A stretch of 64,000 nt of DNA from Pelagibius sp040217155 (GCA_040217155.1 JAVJNS010000032.1:15846-79845), one strand, 5' to 3'; positions 36,138 to 46,087 are shown, counted from the first letter of the stretch. The notes: generated from the sequence alone by a model not told the origin. Translations and numbers: made by a program.

Positions 36138-37514
36138 CTAGAAAAACTCGAGCTTCACGGCAAAGAGCTTCTCGACCTTCTTGACCGCATCGGAGCGCGC
36201 GAAGATCACCACCAGGTCGTTCGCCCGGGTGATGGTGTCGCCGCGCGGGATGATGACCTCGTCGCCGCGGACGATGGCGCCGACGATGACGCCTTCGGGC
36301 AGGCGCGCCTCGCGGATCGGTACACCGACCAGGCTGGAGGTTTCCAGCGCCTCGGCCTCGATGACCTCGCCGAAGTCCTCGCTCAAGGAGTGTACCGAAC
36401 GGATGCGTCCGCGGCGGACATGCTGCAGGATCTTGGAGACCGTGATGGCGCGCGGGCTGACCACGGTGTCGATGCCTAGGGTGCCGACCAGGGGACCGTA
36501 GGAGGTTTTGTTGATCAGGGTCACCGCCCGCCTGCAGCCATAGCGCTTGGCCAGCAGAGAGGTCAGGATGTTGACTTCGTCGTCGTTGGAGACAGCGATC
36601 ACCGTCTCGGCGATGGAGGCATTGGCTTCGTCCAGGATCTCCGTGTCCAGGGCATCGCCGTGAATCACCACGGTGCGCTGCAGCGCCTGGGCGACGATTT
36701 CGGCACGGCGCTTGTCTACCTCGATCACCTTGAGGTTCACCTGCGGATGGTTCTTCTCCACCGCCCGCGCCAGGTTGAGGCCGATGTTGCCGCCGCCGAC
36801 GATGATGACCCGCCGCGCCTCTTTCTCCTCATGGCCGAAGGCGGCCATGGTACGTGCCAGGTGGCTGGTATCGGCCACCAGATAGACATCATCGCCGGCG
36901 CGCATGTCGTCGTCCGGTGTCGGCACGAAGCCCTTGCCATCGCGCGAGATCCCGATGATGACGATGTGCAGATCCGGGAACAGCGCCGTGAGCTGACGCA
37001 GCGGCGTGTTGATGACCGGCGTGTCCTCGCTGCAATGCAGGCCGATGAGACTGACCTTGCCGTCGGCCAGGGGCTGAATATCGAACGCGCCGGGCAGCTG
37101 CATGCGCCGTTCGATCGCCCGCGCCACTTCGATTTCCGGCGAGATGATCACGTCGATGGGCATGTGGTCGCGGCTGAAGAGGTCCGACCACATTGGTTCC
37201 AGGTAGCTCTGATGACGCACGCGGGCAATCTTGGTCGGCACTTCGAAGATCGAGTGGCAGACCTGGCAGGCCACCATGTTGACCTCGTCCGCGTAGGTCA
37301 CGGCGATGACCATCTCGGCGTCGGAGGCGCCGGCGCTTTCCAGCACTTCAGGATGCGAGGCAAAGCCGACCAGACCCTTCACGTCCAGTGAATCGGTGAT
37401 CTTCTCGATGAGTTCACGCGATTGATCGACGACGGTGACGTCGGCATTCTCGGTCGACAGATAGCGCGCGATGTTGAACCCGACCTGGCCGGCACCGCAG
37501 ATAATCACCTTCAT
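36138..37514 (-). CDS. trkA: Trk potassium uptake regulator TrkA
   Basis: A 458-residue cytoplasmic gating protein of the TrkH/TrkG potassium channel. It has two RCK modules, each with a NAD-binding Rossmann half: GAGQVGFNIARYL at the N terminus and GGGNIGLNLARAVE at about residue 235, each followed by a RCK_C domain (the last ends GDTITRANDLVVIFA). The membrane subunit is not in the window. It follows ntrX by 27 bases, so it is probably transcribed with the Ntr genes. Confidence 0.95.
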   Translation of the reverse strand: MKVIICGAGQVGFNIARYLSTENADVTVVDQSRELIEKITDSLDVKGLVGFASHPEVLESAGASDAEMVIAVTYADEVNMVACQVCHSIFEVPTKIARVRHQSYLEPMWSDLFSRDHMPIDVIISPEIEVARAIERRMQLPGAFDIQPLADGKVSLIGLHCSEDTPVINTPLRQLTALFPDLHIVIIGISRDGKGFVPTPDDDMRAGDDVYLVADTSHLARTMAAFGHEEKEARRVIIVGGGNIGLNLARAVEKNHPQVNLKVIEVDKRRAEIVAQALQRTVVIHGDALDTEILDEANASIAETVIAVSNDDEVNILTSLLAKRYGCRRAVTLINKTSYGPLVGTLGIDTVVSPRAITVSKILQHVRRGRIRSVHSLSEDFGEVIEAEALETSSLVGVPIREARLPEGVIVGAIVRGDEVIIPRGDTITRANDLVVIFARSDAVKKVEKLFAVKLEFF

Positions 37515-37541
37515 GGCTCAATTGGCTCCGCGGGCGCTCAT

Positions 37542-38933
37542 TCAGGCGCGTTCAACACTGCCAACGCCGAGCGAGCGCAGCTTTCGGTGCAGCGCAGAGC
37601 GTTCCATGCCGACAAAGGTGGCGGTGCGGGAAATGTTGCCGCCGAAGCGCATGACTTGGGCCTCCAGGTATTTTCTTTCGAAGACTTCGCGCGCCTCGCG
37701 CAGCGGCAGGGACATGATCTCCTGCCCCGTCTCCCCCGGCAACGACGTCGGCGAGGAAGCGCCGATTTCCGGTGGCAGCATGTCGGGGCGTACCGAGTCC
37801 TGCTGACCGCCGGGGGCCATGATCAGAACCCACTCGATGACATTGCGCAGCTGGCGCACATTGCCGGGCCAGTCGTAGGCCCGCAAGGCCGCCAGGGCAT
37901 CGTCGCTCAACGTGCGTTGCGGCAGGCCGGCGCTTTCGGCGGCACGCTCCATGAAATAGGCGACCAGGGACGGGATGTCCTCGCGGCGCTCGCGCAGCGC
38001 GGGAACCTCGATCGGCACGACGTTGAGCCGGTAGAAAAGATCTTCGCGGAACTGGCCCTCGGTGATGCGGGCCGGCAGATCCCGGTTGGTGGCCGCGATC
38101 ACCCTTACATCGACGGCGATGCGGATATCGCCGCCGACCCGCTGAAATGTCTGCTCCTGCAGAACGCGTACGATCTTGCCTTGGGTTTCCAAGGGCATGT
38201 CGGCCACTTCGTCGAGAAACAGCGTCCCGCTGTGGGCCCGTTCGAAAGTACCGATCTTGCCGGTCCCGTCGCCCTCCTCCTGCCCCGGGGCAATGCCGAA
38301 CAGCTCCGGCTCCAGGCGGTCGGGATGCATGGTGGCGCAGTTGAGCGCCACGAAAGGGGCCGCCGCACGGTGCGAACAGGCGTGCAGCTGCCGGGCGATG
38401 ACTTCCTTGCCGGCCCCTGCGGGACCGGTGATCAGCACCCGGCTGCCGGTGGGGGCGACCTTGCGGATCGCCTGACTCACCTGCTGATACCACTGGGAGG
38501 TGCCGATCAGATGTTCGCCCTGCCCGATGCGCAGGCGCAGTTCCTCGTTTTCGCTGCGCAGCCGCGCCGCTTCGATGGCGCGCTGGACGATCAGCAGCAG
38601 ACGGTCGGACTTGAACGGCTTTTCGATGAAGTCGTAGGCGCCGAGCTTGATCGCGTTGACGGCGGTCTCGATGTTGCCATGGCCGGAGATCATGACCACC
38701 GGCAGCTGAGGAAAATCCTGTTTGATCTCGCTCAGCATCTCCATGCCGTCGAGTGCGGAGTTCTGCAGCCAGATGTCCAGGATGACCAATTCAGGCAGCC
38801 GTTGGCGCAGCAGGTCCAGGGCCGTGTCGCTATCCCCGGCATCGCGTGTCTCGTAGCCTTCGTCCTGAAGGACACCTGTAATCAGCAAGCGGATGTCGAC
38901 CTCGTCGTCGACGATGAGAATTTCGCTACCCAT
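37542..38933 (-). CDS. ntrX: Nitrogen response regulator NtrX
   Basis: A 463-residue response regulator paired with NtrY. The receiver (residues 1-120) starts MGSEILIVDDEVDIR with phospho-Asp in VILDIWLQN and Lys in EKPFKS. The AAA+ domain has Walker A GPAGAGKE and Walker B GTLFLDEVADMP, and the C terminus has a Fis-type helix-turn-helix (NISRTATFVGMERSALHRKL). In place of the sigma54-contacting GAFTGA loop it has GQEEGDGTGKIGTF, as known for alphaproteobacterial NtrX. ATG at 38933 overlaps the ntrY stop by 8 bases. Confidence 0.95.
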   Translation of the reverse strand: MGSEILIVDDEVDIRLLITGVLQDEGYETRDAGDSDTALDLLRQRLPELVILDIWLQNSALDGMEMLSEIKQDFPQLPVVMISGHGNIETAVNAIKLGAYDFIEKPFKSDRLLLIVQRAIEAARLRSENEELRLRIGQGEHLIGTSQWYQQVSQAIRKVAPTGSRVLITGPAGAGKEVIARQLHACSHRAAAPFVALNCATMHPDRLEPELFGIAPGQEEGDGTGKIGTFERAHSGTLFLDEVADMPLETQGKIVRVLQEQTFQRVGGDIRIAVDVRVIAATNRDLPARITEGQFREDLFYRLNVVPIEVPALRERREDIPSLVAYFMERAAESAGLPQRTLSDDALAALRAYDWPGNVRQLRNVIEWVLIMAPGGQQDSVRPDMLPPEIGASSPTSLPGETGQEIMSLPLREAREVFERKYLEAQVMRFGGNISRTATFVGMERSALHRKLRSLGVGSVERA

Positions 38934-41313
38934 GTCCCGCAGCTCTTTCCACTGGTGACGCCAAGGCGCCGTCCTTGGCCCGGCCGCCACCGCTTTCGAC
39001 GATTTCTTCACGTAAGGGGAAAACCAAGCTGACGATCGCGCCACCCTCGTCCCGATCCCGGAGCAATAGGTTGCCGCCGTGATCTTCCATGATCTTCTTC
39101 ACAATTGCGAGGCCAAGTCCAGTGCCTCGCTCGCGCGTCGTGACATAGGGTTCCGTCAGGCGCCCGCGATCGGCTTTGGGGAGGCCTTTTCCGTTATCCG
39201 CGATCTCGATCCGGCAGCTTCCGTTCCCGACCCCCACCGAAACGTCGATGGCGCCGGCCGGCGCGGCATCTCCCTCCAATGCCTGACGCCCTTCGACAGA
39301 CTCGATCGCGTTCTTGATCAGGTTGGTCAGGGCCTGCACAACCTGTCGGGCATCGCAAGGCAGCAATATCGTCTCTGCCGGCGCTTCATGGGTGAAGTGC
39401 ACATCGCTGTGCGCGGTGCGCTGCAGAAACACCGCCTGCTCGACCAGTTTCTTCACATCTTCATTGCGGATGTGCGGCGCCGGCATGCGGGCAAAAGACG
39501 AGAACTCGTCCACCATGCGCCCGATGTCTCCCACATGGCGTACGATGGTATCCGTGCAGACTTGGAAGGTTTCCGGGTCGTTGGTGATCTGGCCGACATA
39601 CTTGCGTTTCAAGCGTTCCGCCGCCAGTTGGATCGGCGTCAGGGGGTTCTTGATCTCATGCGCGATACGCCGGGCGATATCGGACCAGGCCGCCTTTCTT
39701 TGCGCCGCCAGCAGTTGGGTGATTTCGTCGAAGGTGACGACGAAGCCGACGATATCGCCGTGCTCCAGTTCCGCCGAGATGCGCACCAGCAAAACCCGCT
39801 CCGATCCGCTTGAATCGGGGATGGTAAGCTGCTGTTCGGTCAGCTTTTGCGGGCGCCTGCGGGCCTCCTCCAGCAGTTCGCCCATGGCCGGCATGACCTC
39901 GATCAGAGTCCGCCCGCGCATCGCCTCGGCCGTCTGACCCAGAAATTCGCAGGCCATGCGGTTGGGCAGGTTGATGCGGCCGGTCTCGTCGAGCCCGATG
40001 ACCCCGGCGGAAACGCCGCCCAGGACCGCTTCGATAAACCGGTTGCGGTAGTCAAGTTGCTCGTTGGCTTCCAGAAGGGCATCCTGCTGCCGCTCCAACT
40101 GACCGGTCATTTTGTTGAACGCGCGCGATAGATTGCCGATCTCGTCGCGCCGCGGCGGACCCTGGACCCGGGCGCGGAGATCGCCCTTGCCGACCCGCTC
40201 GGCGGTGGCGATCAGACTGCCTATGGGTCCGGTAAGCTGGTTGGCGAAAGCCAGACCGATCCATACCGCCACCAGCAGCAGCAACAACGCCACCACCAGG
40301 AAGACGAGGGCGAAGGTGATCTGCAGACTGAACCGGCTGCCCTCCAGATCTTCGTAACGCTGCACCGCCCAACTGGTGCTCTCCATGTGGCCGAGCACGC
40401 GGGAGTCGACCAGGCGTCCGACATAGAGATAGGCATCGGCGACAAAATCGAGGCGCACCAGGGCGCGGACACGGTCTTCTTCTTCTGAGGTCATGATCGC
40501 CATGCCCTCGACGCGGGCGCGCTCGAAGGCCCATTCCGGGATCTCCGGATTGAAGGCGAGGAGATCGCTGGAGGCGCGCGCCAGCATGCGCCCGGAGGAA
40601 TCGTAAACGGCCGCCTCGGTCAGGTAGCGCTGATTGGCCTGACGGGTCATGACGTTGTTGAACAGCGCCGGGTTATAGGCAAGCGCGGGGCCGCCGCGGT
40701 TCAGCACCTGGGCGATGGAAAGTGCATCGGTGGCAATCGCCTGCTGATGCTCTTCGAGATAGGCTGCCGCCACGGCGCGCGAGTTCTTGATGGCGCTGGA
40801 AACCCGCTCGCTGAACCAGAACTCGAGTCCAAGGTCGAACATGATAACCGAAAAGGCCGCGACAAGGATGGTCGGCGCCACCGCCACGACTGAAAACAGC
40901 GCCACCAGCCGGCCATGCAGGCGGGACCCCGCCCGGCCCCTCTTGCGCTCGATCCAAAGAATGGCCAGACGGCGGGTGATCAAGGCCGCAAGACCGAGGA
41001 TGATCACCAGGTCGGCCAGGAGCAGCAGGAGAATCTGGTCGGTGTTGGCGGCCACTGAGAGATTGCCGGTCATGGCGACGAAAGTGGCGATACCGCTGCT
41101 GAGGCCGACGACCAGCAGAATCAGAGCCACCGTGCGCTCGAACCTGATGCGCCGCAGCCACTGTACCAGGCGTGCCACACCGGCTTGCCCCGGACCAAGC
41201 GTTTGGCCGGTCAGGTCTTCCGGCGCATTGCCGGACGGTTCCGAGGTCCGATCCGGCAGAACGCGGCCGCTGGAAGCCGCGGTCGGCTCATCGGTCTGTT
41301 GTATATTTGCCAC
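38926..41313 (-). CDS. ntrY: Nitrogen sensor histidine kinase NtrY
   Basis: A 795-residue membrane sensor kinase. Three helices lie in the first ~160 residues and a fourth near 330-355, enclosing a periplasmic sensor region; then HAMP (LTGPIGSLIATAERVGKGDL), a PAS domain, the dimerisation helix with phospho-His in HEIKNPLTPIQLAAERL, and an ATPase domain with DNGKGLPKAD and GTGLGLAIVKK. It phosphorylates NtrX, linking nitrogen, redox and envelope signals. It is translationally coupled to ntrX. Confidence 0.96.
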   Translation of the reverse strand: MANIQQTDEPTAASSGRVLPDRTSEPSGNAPEDLTGQTLGPGQAGVARLVQWLRRIRFERTVALILLVVGLSSGIATFVAMTGNLSVAANTDQILLLLLADLVIILGLAALITRRLAILWIERKRGRAGSRLHGRLVALFSVVAVAPTILVAAFSVIMFDLGLEFWFSERVSSAIKNSRAVAAAYLEEHQQAIATDALSIAQVLNRGGPALAYNPALFNNVMTRQANQRYLTEAAVYDSSGRMLARASSDLLAFNPEIPEWAFERARVEGMAIMTSEEEDRVRALVRLDFVADAYLYVGRLVDSRVLGHMESTSWAVQRYEDLEGSRFSLQITFALVFLVVALLLLLVAVWIGLAFANQLTGPIGSLIATAERVGKGDLRARVQGPPRRDEIGNLSRAFNKMTGQLERQQDALLEANEQLDYRNRFIEAVLGGVSAGVIGLDETGRINLPNRMACEFLGQTAEAMRGRTLIEVMPAMGELLEEARRRPQKLTEQQLTIPDSSGSERVLLVRISAELEHGDIVGFVVTFDEITQLLAAQRKAAWSDIARRIAHEIKNPLTPIQLAAERLKRKYVGQITNDPETFQVCTDTIVRHVGDIGRMVDEFSSFARMPAPHIRNEDVKKLVEQAVFLQRTAHSDVHFTHEAPAETILLPCDARQVVQALTNLIKNAIESVEGRQALEGDAAPAGAIDVSVGVGNGSCRIEIADNGKGLPKADRGRLTEPYVTTRERGTGLGLAIVKKIMEDHGGNLLLRDRDEGGAIVSLVFPLREEIVESGGGRAKDGALASPVERAAGHG

Positions 41314-41316
41314 AGG

Positions 41317-42762
41317 CTATTTAAGGCCGCGAATCACCCGGATGTCCAGTTCCCGAATCTTTTTGCGCAAAGTATTTCGGTTCAAGCCGAGCAGCTTCGC
41401 CGCACGGATCTGATTTCCCCTTGTCGCCGAAAGCGATAGCTCCAGCAAGGGGCGTTCGATTTCCCGCAGGACACGATCGTAGAGCCCGGAGGCCGGCAGA
41501 CCGTCCTCATGGGCGGCGAAATAGGCGCGCAGGTGCTGTTCGACGGCGCCGCCCAGGGATTCGGGCGGTGGCGTCCCGGCCCGAGCCGCCGCCTTGCCTT
41601 CGCTGACTTCGTTCTCGATGACGTCGCGGTCGATGGTTTCCTGGCTGTAGAGGACAGCAAGCCGGCGCACCAGGTTTTCCAGTTCGCGTACGTTGCCGGG
41701 CCATTGATAGGCCTTGAGGGCCGCCATGGCGTCGCCGTCCAGCGACTTGCCGGCCAGGCCTTCGGCCTGAACCTCGGCGAAGAAATGGCGCACCAGTTCG
41801 GGGATGTCCTCGCTGCGCTCGCGCAGCGGCGGCAGGCGGATCGGCACCACGCTGAGGCGATAGAAAAGATCCTCGCGGAACAGTCCCTGGCGCACCAACT
41901 GCCGCAGGTCGCGGTGCGTCGCGGCGACGATGCGCACATCCGCGCGGATCGGCGTTCGGCCGCCCACGGTGGTGTATTCGCCTTCCTGCAGCACGCGCAG
42001 CAACCGGGTCTGCGCCTCCAGCGGCATGTCGCCGATTTCATCGAGGAACAGCGTTCCGCCGGCGGCCTGCTCGAAGCGGCCCGAGGAGCGCATCGTGGCC
42101 CCGGTAAAGGCGCCCTTCTCATGGCCAAAGAGCTCGCTTTCGATCAGCTCCCGCGGGATCGCCGCCATGTTGACCGCCACGAAGGGGCCGCGCCGGCGCT
42201 TGCCATAGTCGTGCAGCGCCCGGGCGGCCAGTTCCTTGCCGGTTCCGGACTCACCGTAGATCATGACCGTGAGGTCGGTCGGCATGAGCCGTGCCAGGAC
42301 CCGGTAGATCTCCTGCATCGCCTGCGAACGACCGATCAGCGGCAGTTGCTCTTCGCTGTCTCCCGGCTCGGCCGTCGGCTTGCCGGCGGGGCCGTTGGGC
42401 TCTGACAGCGCGCGATCGACCACCGCGATCAGTTCGCGCAGGTCGAAGGGCTTGGGCAGGTATTCGAAGGCGCCGCGCTCGGTTGCTTTGACCGCGGTCA
42501 GTAGCGTGTTCTGTGCCGACATGACCAGAATGCGCAGGTTTGGCCGCACCTTTTTGATCCGGGGGATCAGGTCGAGGCCGTTCTCGTCGGGCATGACGAC
42601 GTCGGTGATGACCAGGTCGCCCTCGCCTTCCTTCACCCACTGCCACAGCGTCGCGGCGTTGCCGGTGGTCCGCACCACGTGCCCCTGGCGGCCGAGCGCC
42701 TGGGTCAGGACCGTTCGAATCGCCCGGTCGTCGTCGGCGATCAGGATGGTCGCGGCACTCAT
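41317..42762 (-). CDS. ntrC: Nitrogen regulator NtrC
   Basis: A 481-residue sigma54 activator. The receiver has phospho-Asp in LVITDVVMPDENG, the AAA+ domain has Walker A GESGTGKE, an intact GAFTGA loop and Walker B GGTLFLDEIGDMP, and the C terminus carries a Fis-type helix-turn-helix (RAAKLLGLNRNTLRKKIREL). It turns on nitrogen-scavenging genes under nitrogen limitation once phosphorylated by NtrB. It overlaps ntrB by 4 bases and ends 3 bases before ntrY. Confidence 0.97.
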   Translation of the reverse strand: MSAATILIADDDRAIRTVLTQALGRQGHVVRTTGNAATLWQWVKEGEGDLVITDVVMPDENGLDLIPRIKKVRPNLRILVMSAQNTLLTAVKATERGAFEYLPKPFDLRELIAVVDRALSEPNGPAGKPTAEPGDSEEQLPLIGRSQAMQEIYRVLARLMPTDLTVMIYGESGTGKELAARALHDYGKRRRGPFVAVNMAAIPRELIESELFGHEKGAFTGATMRSSGRFEQAAGGTLFLDEIGDMPLEAQTRLLRVLQEGEYTTVGGRTPIRADVRIVAATHRDLRQLVRQGLFREDLFYRLSVVPIRLPPLRERSEDIPELVRHFFAEVQAEGLAGKSLDGDAMAALKAYQWPGNVRELENLVRRLAVLYSQETIDRDVIENEVSEGKAAARAGTPPPESLGGAVEQHLRAYFAAHEDGLPASGLYDRVLREIERPLLELSLSATRGNQIRAAKLLGLNRNTLRKKIRELDIRVIRGLK

Positions 42763-43928
42763 GCTTCGCTCTCACTGGCGCGGTCGGCGTGACCGTCTTC
42801 CGAAGCGGCATCGCCGTCGGCGCGGGGGGCCATGGGCAGCATCAGCCGGAACAGGGTGCGGCGCGGCGCGCTGTCGAACTCGATGACGCCGCCATGGTCG
42901 TCGACGATCTTGGCGACCAGCGCCAGGCCCAATCCGCTGCCGCCCGCCTTGGTGCTGACGAAGGCATCGAAGAGGTGCGGCTGAATGTCTTCGGCAATGC
43001 CGGGCCCGTTGTCCTGGATCGTCACGGTGAGCGGCAGATCGACCCGGCTCTTGCTGCCCGGAATGGCGAGGCGCACGCCCTGCTGATAGCGCGTCGAGAG
43101 AGTAATCTCCCCACCTTCCCCGGGCACCGCCTCGGCGGCGTTCTTCACCAGGTTGAGGATCGCCTGGATCAGCAGGTCGCGATTGCCGTAGACGGGCGGC
43201 AGCGAGGGATCGTAGCTTTCGACGAACTGCACCTGCCGGGCAAAGCCGTTCTCCGCCAGGCGGCGGACCCGCTCCAACACCACATGGATGTTGACCGGCT
43301 CGCGCGCCAGGGGCTGCTTGTCGGAGAACATCTCCATGCGGTCGACCAGGGCGACGATGCGGTCGGCCTCTTCGCAGATCAGTTGGGTCAACTGGTGATC
43401 GTCCGGGTTGGCGTTCTGCTCCAGCAACTGGGCGGCGCCGCGAATGCCGGACAGCGGGTTCTTCACTTCGTGGGCCAGCATGGCCGCCATGGCGGTCACC
43501 GAGCGCGCGGCATTGCGATGGGTCAACTGGTGATCGATTTTGCGCGCGATGGAGCGCTCATGCATCGACACCACCACACTGCCGGGGTGGTCATTGAGCG
43601 CCGCGGCGTCGATGGAGACGAAGTGCGAGCCGATTTTGGGCCCGGATAGCGTGACGCCGAATTCCGAGACCGAGTGGCCGCCGGCGCGGACCTGCCCGAT
43701 CAACCCAAAGACCGGGCTGTCCTCCGGCAAGACGTCGCCGAGCGGCCGCCCGATCAGATTGGCGTCGGAGGACGCGAAGAACTGTTCAGCCGCCTGGTTC
43801 ACATAGGAGATATGGTCGTCGCCTTCGACCACGAAGAGCGGCACCGCCATGGCCGTGAGGATGGCGCTGGCTCCCGGCGTTCCGTTGCGGGCGGCGCGGC
43901 GCGCGAAGATGTCCGAGACCTTCGTCAT
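42759..43928 (-). CDS. ntrB: Nitrogen sensor kinase NtrB
   Basis: A 389-residue cytoplasmic histidine kinase. The N-terminal PAS domain (about 20-130: PLFVVEGDDHISYVNQAAEQ) is followed by the phospho-His motif HEVKNPLSGIRGAAQLLE and the ATPase domain (DNGPGIAEDIQPHLF, GGSGLGLALV). PII proteins switch it between kinase and phosphatase. The ATG overlaps the stop of the short frame in the palindromic element upstream (TAATG), and no clear ribosome site is seen, so its translation may depend on upstream reading. Confidence 0.96.
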   Translation of the reverse strand: MTKVSDIFARRAARNGTPGASAILTAMAVPLFVVEGDDHISYVNQAAEQFFASSDANLIGRPLGDVLPEDSPVFGLIGQVRAGGHSVSEFGVTLSGPKIGSHFVSIDAAALNDHPGSVVVSMHERSIARKIDHQLTHRNAARSVTAMAAMLAHEVKNPLSGIRGAAQLLEQNANPDDHQLTQLICEEADRIVALVDRMEMFSDKQPLAREPVNIHVVLERVRRLAENGFARQVQFVESYDPSLPPVYGNRDLLIQAILNLVKNAAEAVPGEGGEITLSTRYQQGVRLAIPGSKSRVDLPLTVTIQDNGPGIAEDIQPHLFDAFVSTKAGGSGLGLALVAKIVDDHGGVIEFDSAPRRTLFRLMLPMAPRADGDAASEDGHADRASESEA

Positions 43929-44053
43929 TAGAGCATGATCGGTTCATGCGGAGCCGTCTGCCGGGCGTCCTTGCCCGGTGAGGCGTGCCGCATCTTGACG
44001 AATGAGCCGTCCTTGGCCATCAAATCGACTCCAGCTAACCCGGTCATGCTTTA
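43929..44053. repeat. Structured palindromic element between dusB and ntrB
   Basis: The ends are imperfect inverted repeats (TAGAGCATGATCGG and TAAAGCATGACCGG, 12 of 14 matching). Inside lie nested arms ATGCGG (43946-43951) / CCGCAT (43988-43993) around a perfect CCGGGC-GTCCTT-GCCCGG hairpin (43961-43978). The element fits exactly between the dusB stop and the ntrB start. On the minus strand it also encodes a 39-residue frame (ATG at 44047 to a stop at 43928; MTGLAGVDLMAKDGSF, ending APHEPIML) with stop-start coupling on both sides. It looks like a small mobile palindromic repeat that kept the operon open, or a leader peptide. Confidence 0.5.
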
Positions 44054-45064
44054 GGCCGCTGCCTTTGCCGGCAAAGCCGGCACGGCCTCGCGGCTGTCCA
44101 ACGCCCCGATCATGGCCCTCACACGGTCCGGGTCGTCTTCCCGGTTCATCCGGGCGCGAAACGCCGCCGCGCCGCTGAAGCCCTTGGCGTACCAGCCGAG
44201 ATGCTTGCGGGCGATGCGCACGCCGTGGCGCCGGCCGTAGAGCGACAGCAGTGCCTCATAGTGCGCCAGCATGACGTCGATCTTGACGTTCAAGGGCGGC
44301 TCCGGCGTCAGGCTGCCGTCGCGCAGGTAGTCGATCACCTGGCGCGGAAACCACGGGCGGCCATAGGCGCCGCGCCCGATCATCACGCCGTCGGCGCCAG
44401 AGCGCGCCAAGGCGGCGGCGGCGTCCTCGACCGTGACGATATCGCCGTTCACGACCACCGGCAGGGTGACCGCTTGCTTGACCTCGCGCACGAAGTGCCA
44501 GTCCGCCTCGCCGGCATACTTCTGGCAGCGGGTGCGGCCGTGCACGGTAAGCAGCTTCACGCCGCAGTCCTCGGCGATGCGCGCGACACGCGGGGCGTTG
44601 CGGTTCTCCCGGTTCCAGCCGGTGCGCATCTTCACCGTCACCGGCAGGTCCACGGCCTCGACCACCGCCGCCATGATGCGCCCGGCGAGCCTCTCGTCCT
44701 GCATGATCGCCGAGCCGCAGGCCTTGTTGGTGACCTTCTTGGCCGGGCAGCCGAAGTTGATGTCGATGATGGCGGCGCCGCGGTCGGCATTGAGCTTGGC
44801 GGCCTCGGCCATGACCTCGGGGTCGGTGCCGGCGAGCTGCACCGAGAGCGGATACTCCGCCGCGCAGTCGCCGGACATCTTGCGCGATTCCTTCACCGAC
44901 TCCTGCATCTGCCGGATCATGGCGTTGCTGGCGATCATCTCCGAGACCACGAGGCCGACGCCGAAACGCTTTACCAGGCCACGAAATGCCTGGTCGGTCA
45001 CCCCGGACATCGGCGCCAGGATCACCGGCGCGTCCAGTTCAAGCTTGCCGATGGCAATGCCCAT
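44051..45064 (-). CDS. dusB: tRNA-dihydrouridine synthase DusB (NifR3)
   Basis: A 337-residue FMN enzyme that reduces uridine to dihydrouridine in tRNA D-loops. It has ILAPMSGVTDQAFRGL, INFGCPAKKVTNKACGSA with the catalytic Cys, HGRTRCQKYAGEADW and MIGRGAYGRPW. ATG at 45064 fits the family N terminus; the longer frame upstream is not needed. In alphaproteobacteria it is the first gene of the nifR3-ntrBC operon, as here, so its promoter likely drives ntrBC too. Confidence 0.95.
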   Translation of the reverse strand: MGIAIGKLELDAPVILAPMSGVTDQAFRGLVKRFGVGLVVSEMIASNAMIRQMQESVKESRKMSGDCAAEYPLSVQLAGTDPEVMAEAAKLNADRGAAIIDINFGCPAKKVTNKACGSAIMQDERLAGRIMAAVVEAVDLPVTVKMRTGWNRENRNAPRVARIAEDCGVKLLTVHGRTRCQKYAGEADWHFVREVKQAVTLPVVVNGDIVTVEDAAAALARSGADGVMIGRGAYGRPWFPRQVIDYLRDGSLTPEPPLNVKIDVMLAHYEALLSLYGRRHGVRIARKHLGWYAKGFSGAAAFRARMNREDDPDRVRAMIGALDSREAVPALPAKAAA

Positions 45065-45286
45065 CCGCGTTCCTATCAAGTTGCCAAGGCCGAACGAGTA
45101 ACGGGGAATTGAGCGCCGCCACGAACCGCCGGGCGCGGTGGTGCCGCGTCCGCTGCTGGTTTCATGGGTACTGGCGTCCAACCCCGTTTCAATCGGCGAA
45201 TAATGCACAAAGTTTAGGCGCTGTCACGCGGGATAGGCCACCGGATGGGGAACCGGGCGCCAGTTGCACGAAAACCGGGCAGAGCG

Positions 45287-46087
45287 TCAGGCCAGCAACA
45301 CGCTGGTGACGAATTTAACGCCGGGATAGGCCAGGGTGAGCAGCAGATAGGCGACCAACACGATCCGCGCCGCGCGGCGGCCGCGCAGGCCGCTGCGGTA
45401 GTGCAAGAACAGCAGCAGGCCGATCACCGCGAAGGCCGCCACGGAGAGCAGCGTCTTATGAGAAAGGGTGAAGAACGCACCGGAAGTCACGTAGAGTTCA
45501 GAGATTCCCGTGACAATCCCCAGTCCGAGAATGAACTCCGAAGCGGCCAGCAGGCGGACTTCCAGGCGCTCGGCATCGGCGACCGAGGGCAGCATCCGGG
45601 TGAAGGCATTGGGCGTCCGGCGCTTCAGCGCGCGTTCCTGCACGAAAACCGCGGAGCTGGCCACCGCCGCGATGGTGCACAGACCGTAGGTGGCAACCGA
45701 AACGGCGATGTGGGCCATCAGCCAGCCGTCCGGCGACGCCAGCAGCGGGCCGGCCGCGCTGAGCGGGCCCAGTCCGGTCGCCAGGGCGCCCAGGACCAGA
45801 AGGTAGGGCAGCAGCAGTGGCGCCAGGCGCGCCGCCTCGCGGACCAGCATCACGAGCAGGCCGAACAGCCCCAGCGCCACCGCCACGGCGAGCCACAGCG
45901 TTGCCGAGAGCCCGGTCTGCCATTGCGCGCCGAGGGAGACGATGCTGAGCGCCGCGGAGCCCGCCAGGGCGGCGCCGAGCAGCAGCCAGAACAGGGCATC
46001 GGCGCGCGCCGCGTGCCGCATGAAGGGCAGCAGTGTGGCGGGCAGCAGCGCGGCCAGGGCCGAGAGCGACAAAACCATGCTATTCAT
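45287..46087 (-). CDS. CcsA/YpjD-like cytochrome c assembly family membrane protein
   Basis: A 266-residue inner-membrane protein with about eight helices. It has the layout of YpjD, a CcsA/CcmF-related family: HIAVSVATYGLCTIAAVAS, ALKRRTPNAFTRMLPSVADAE and FFTLSHKTLLSVAAFAVIG, the last two holding the conserved His region. Related proteins bind haem or stabilise exported proteins, but the role of YpjD is poorly defined. It is divergent from ispDF and lies 220 bases upstream of dusB on the same strand. Confidence 0.83.
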   Translation of the reverse strand: MNSMVLSLSALAALLPATLLPFMRHAARADALFWLLLGAALAGSAALSIVSLGAQWQTGLSATLWLAVAVALGLFGLLVMLVREAARLAPLLLPYLLVLGALATGLGPLSAAGPLLASPDGWLMAHIAVSVATYGLCTIAAVASSAVFVQERALKRRTPNAFTRMLPSVADAERLEVRLLAASEFILGLGIVTGISELYVTSGAFFTLSHKTLLSVAAFAVIGLLLFLHYRSGLRGRRAARIVLVAYLLLTLAYPGVKFVTSVLLA

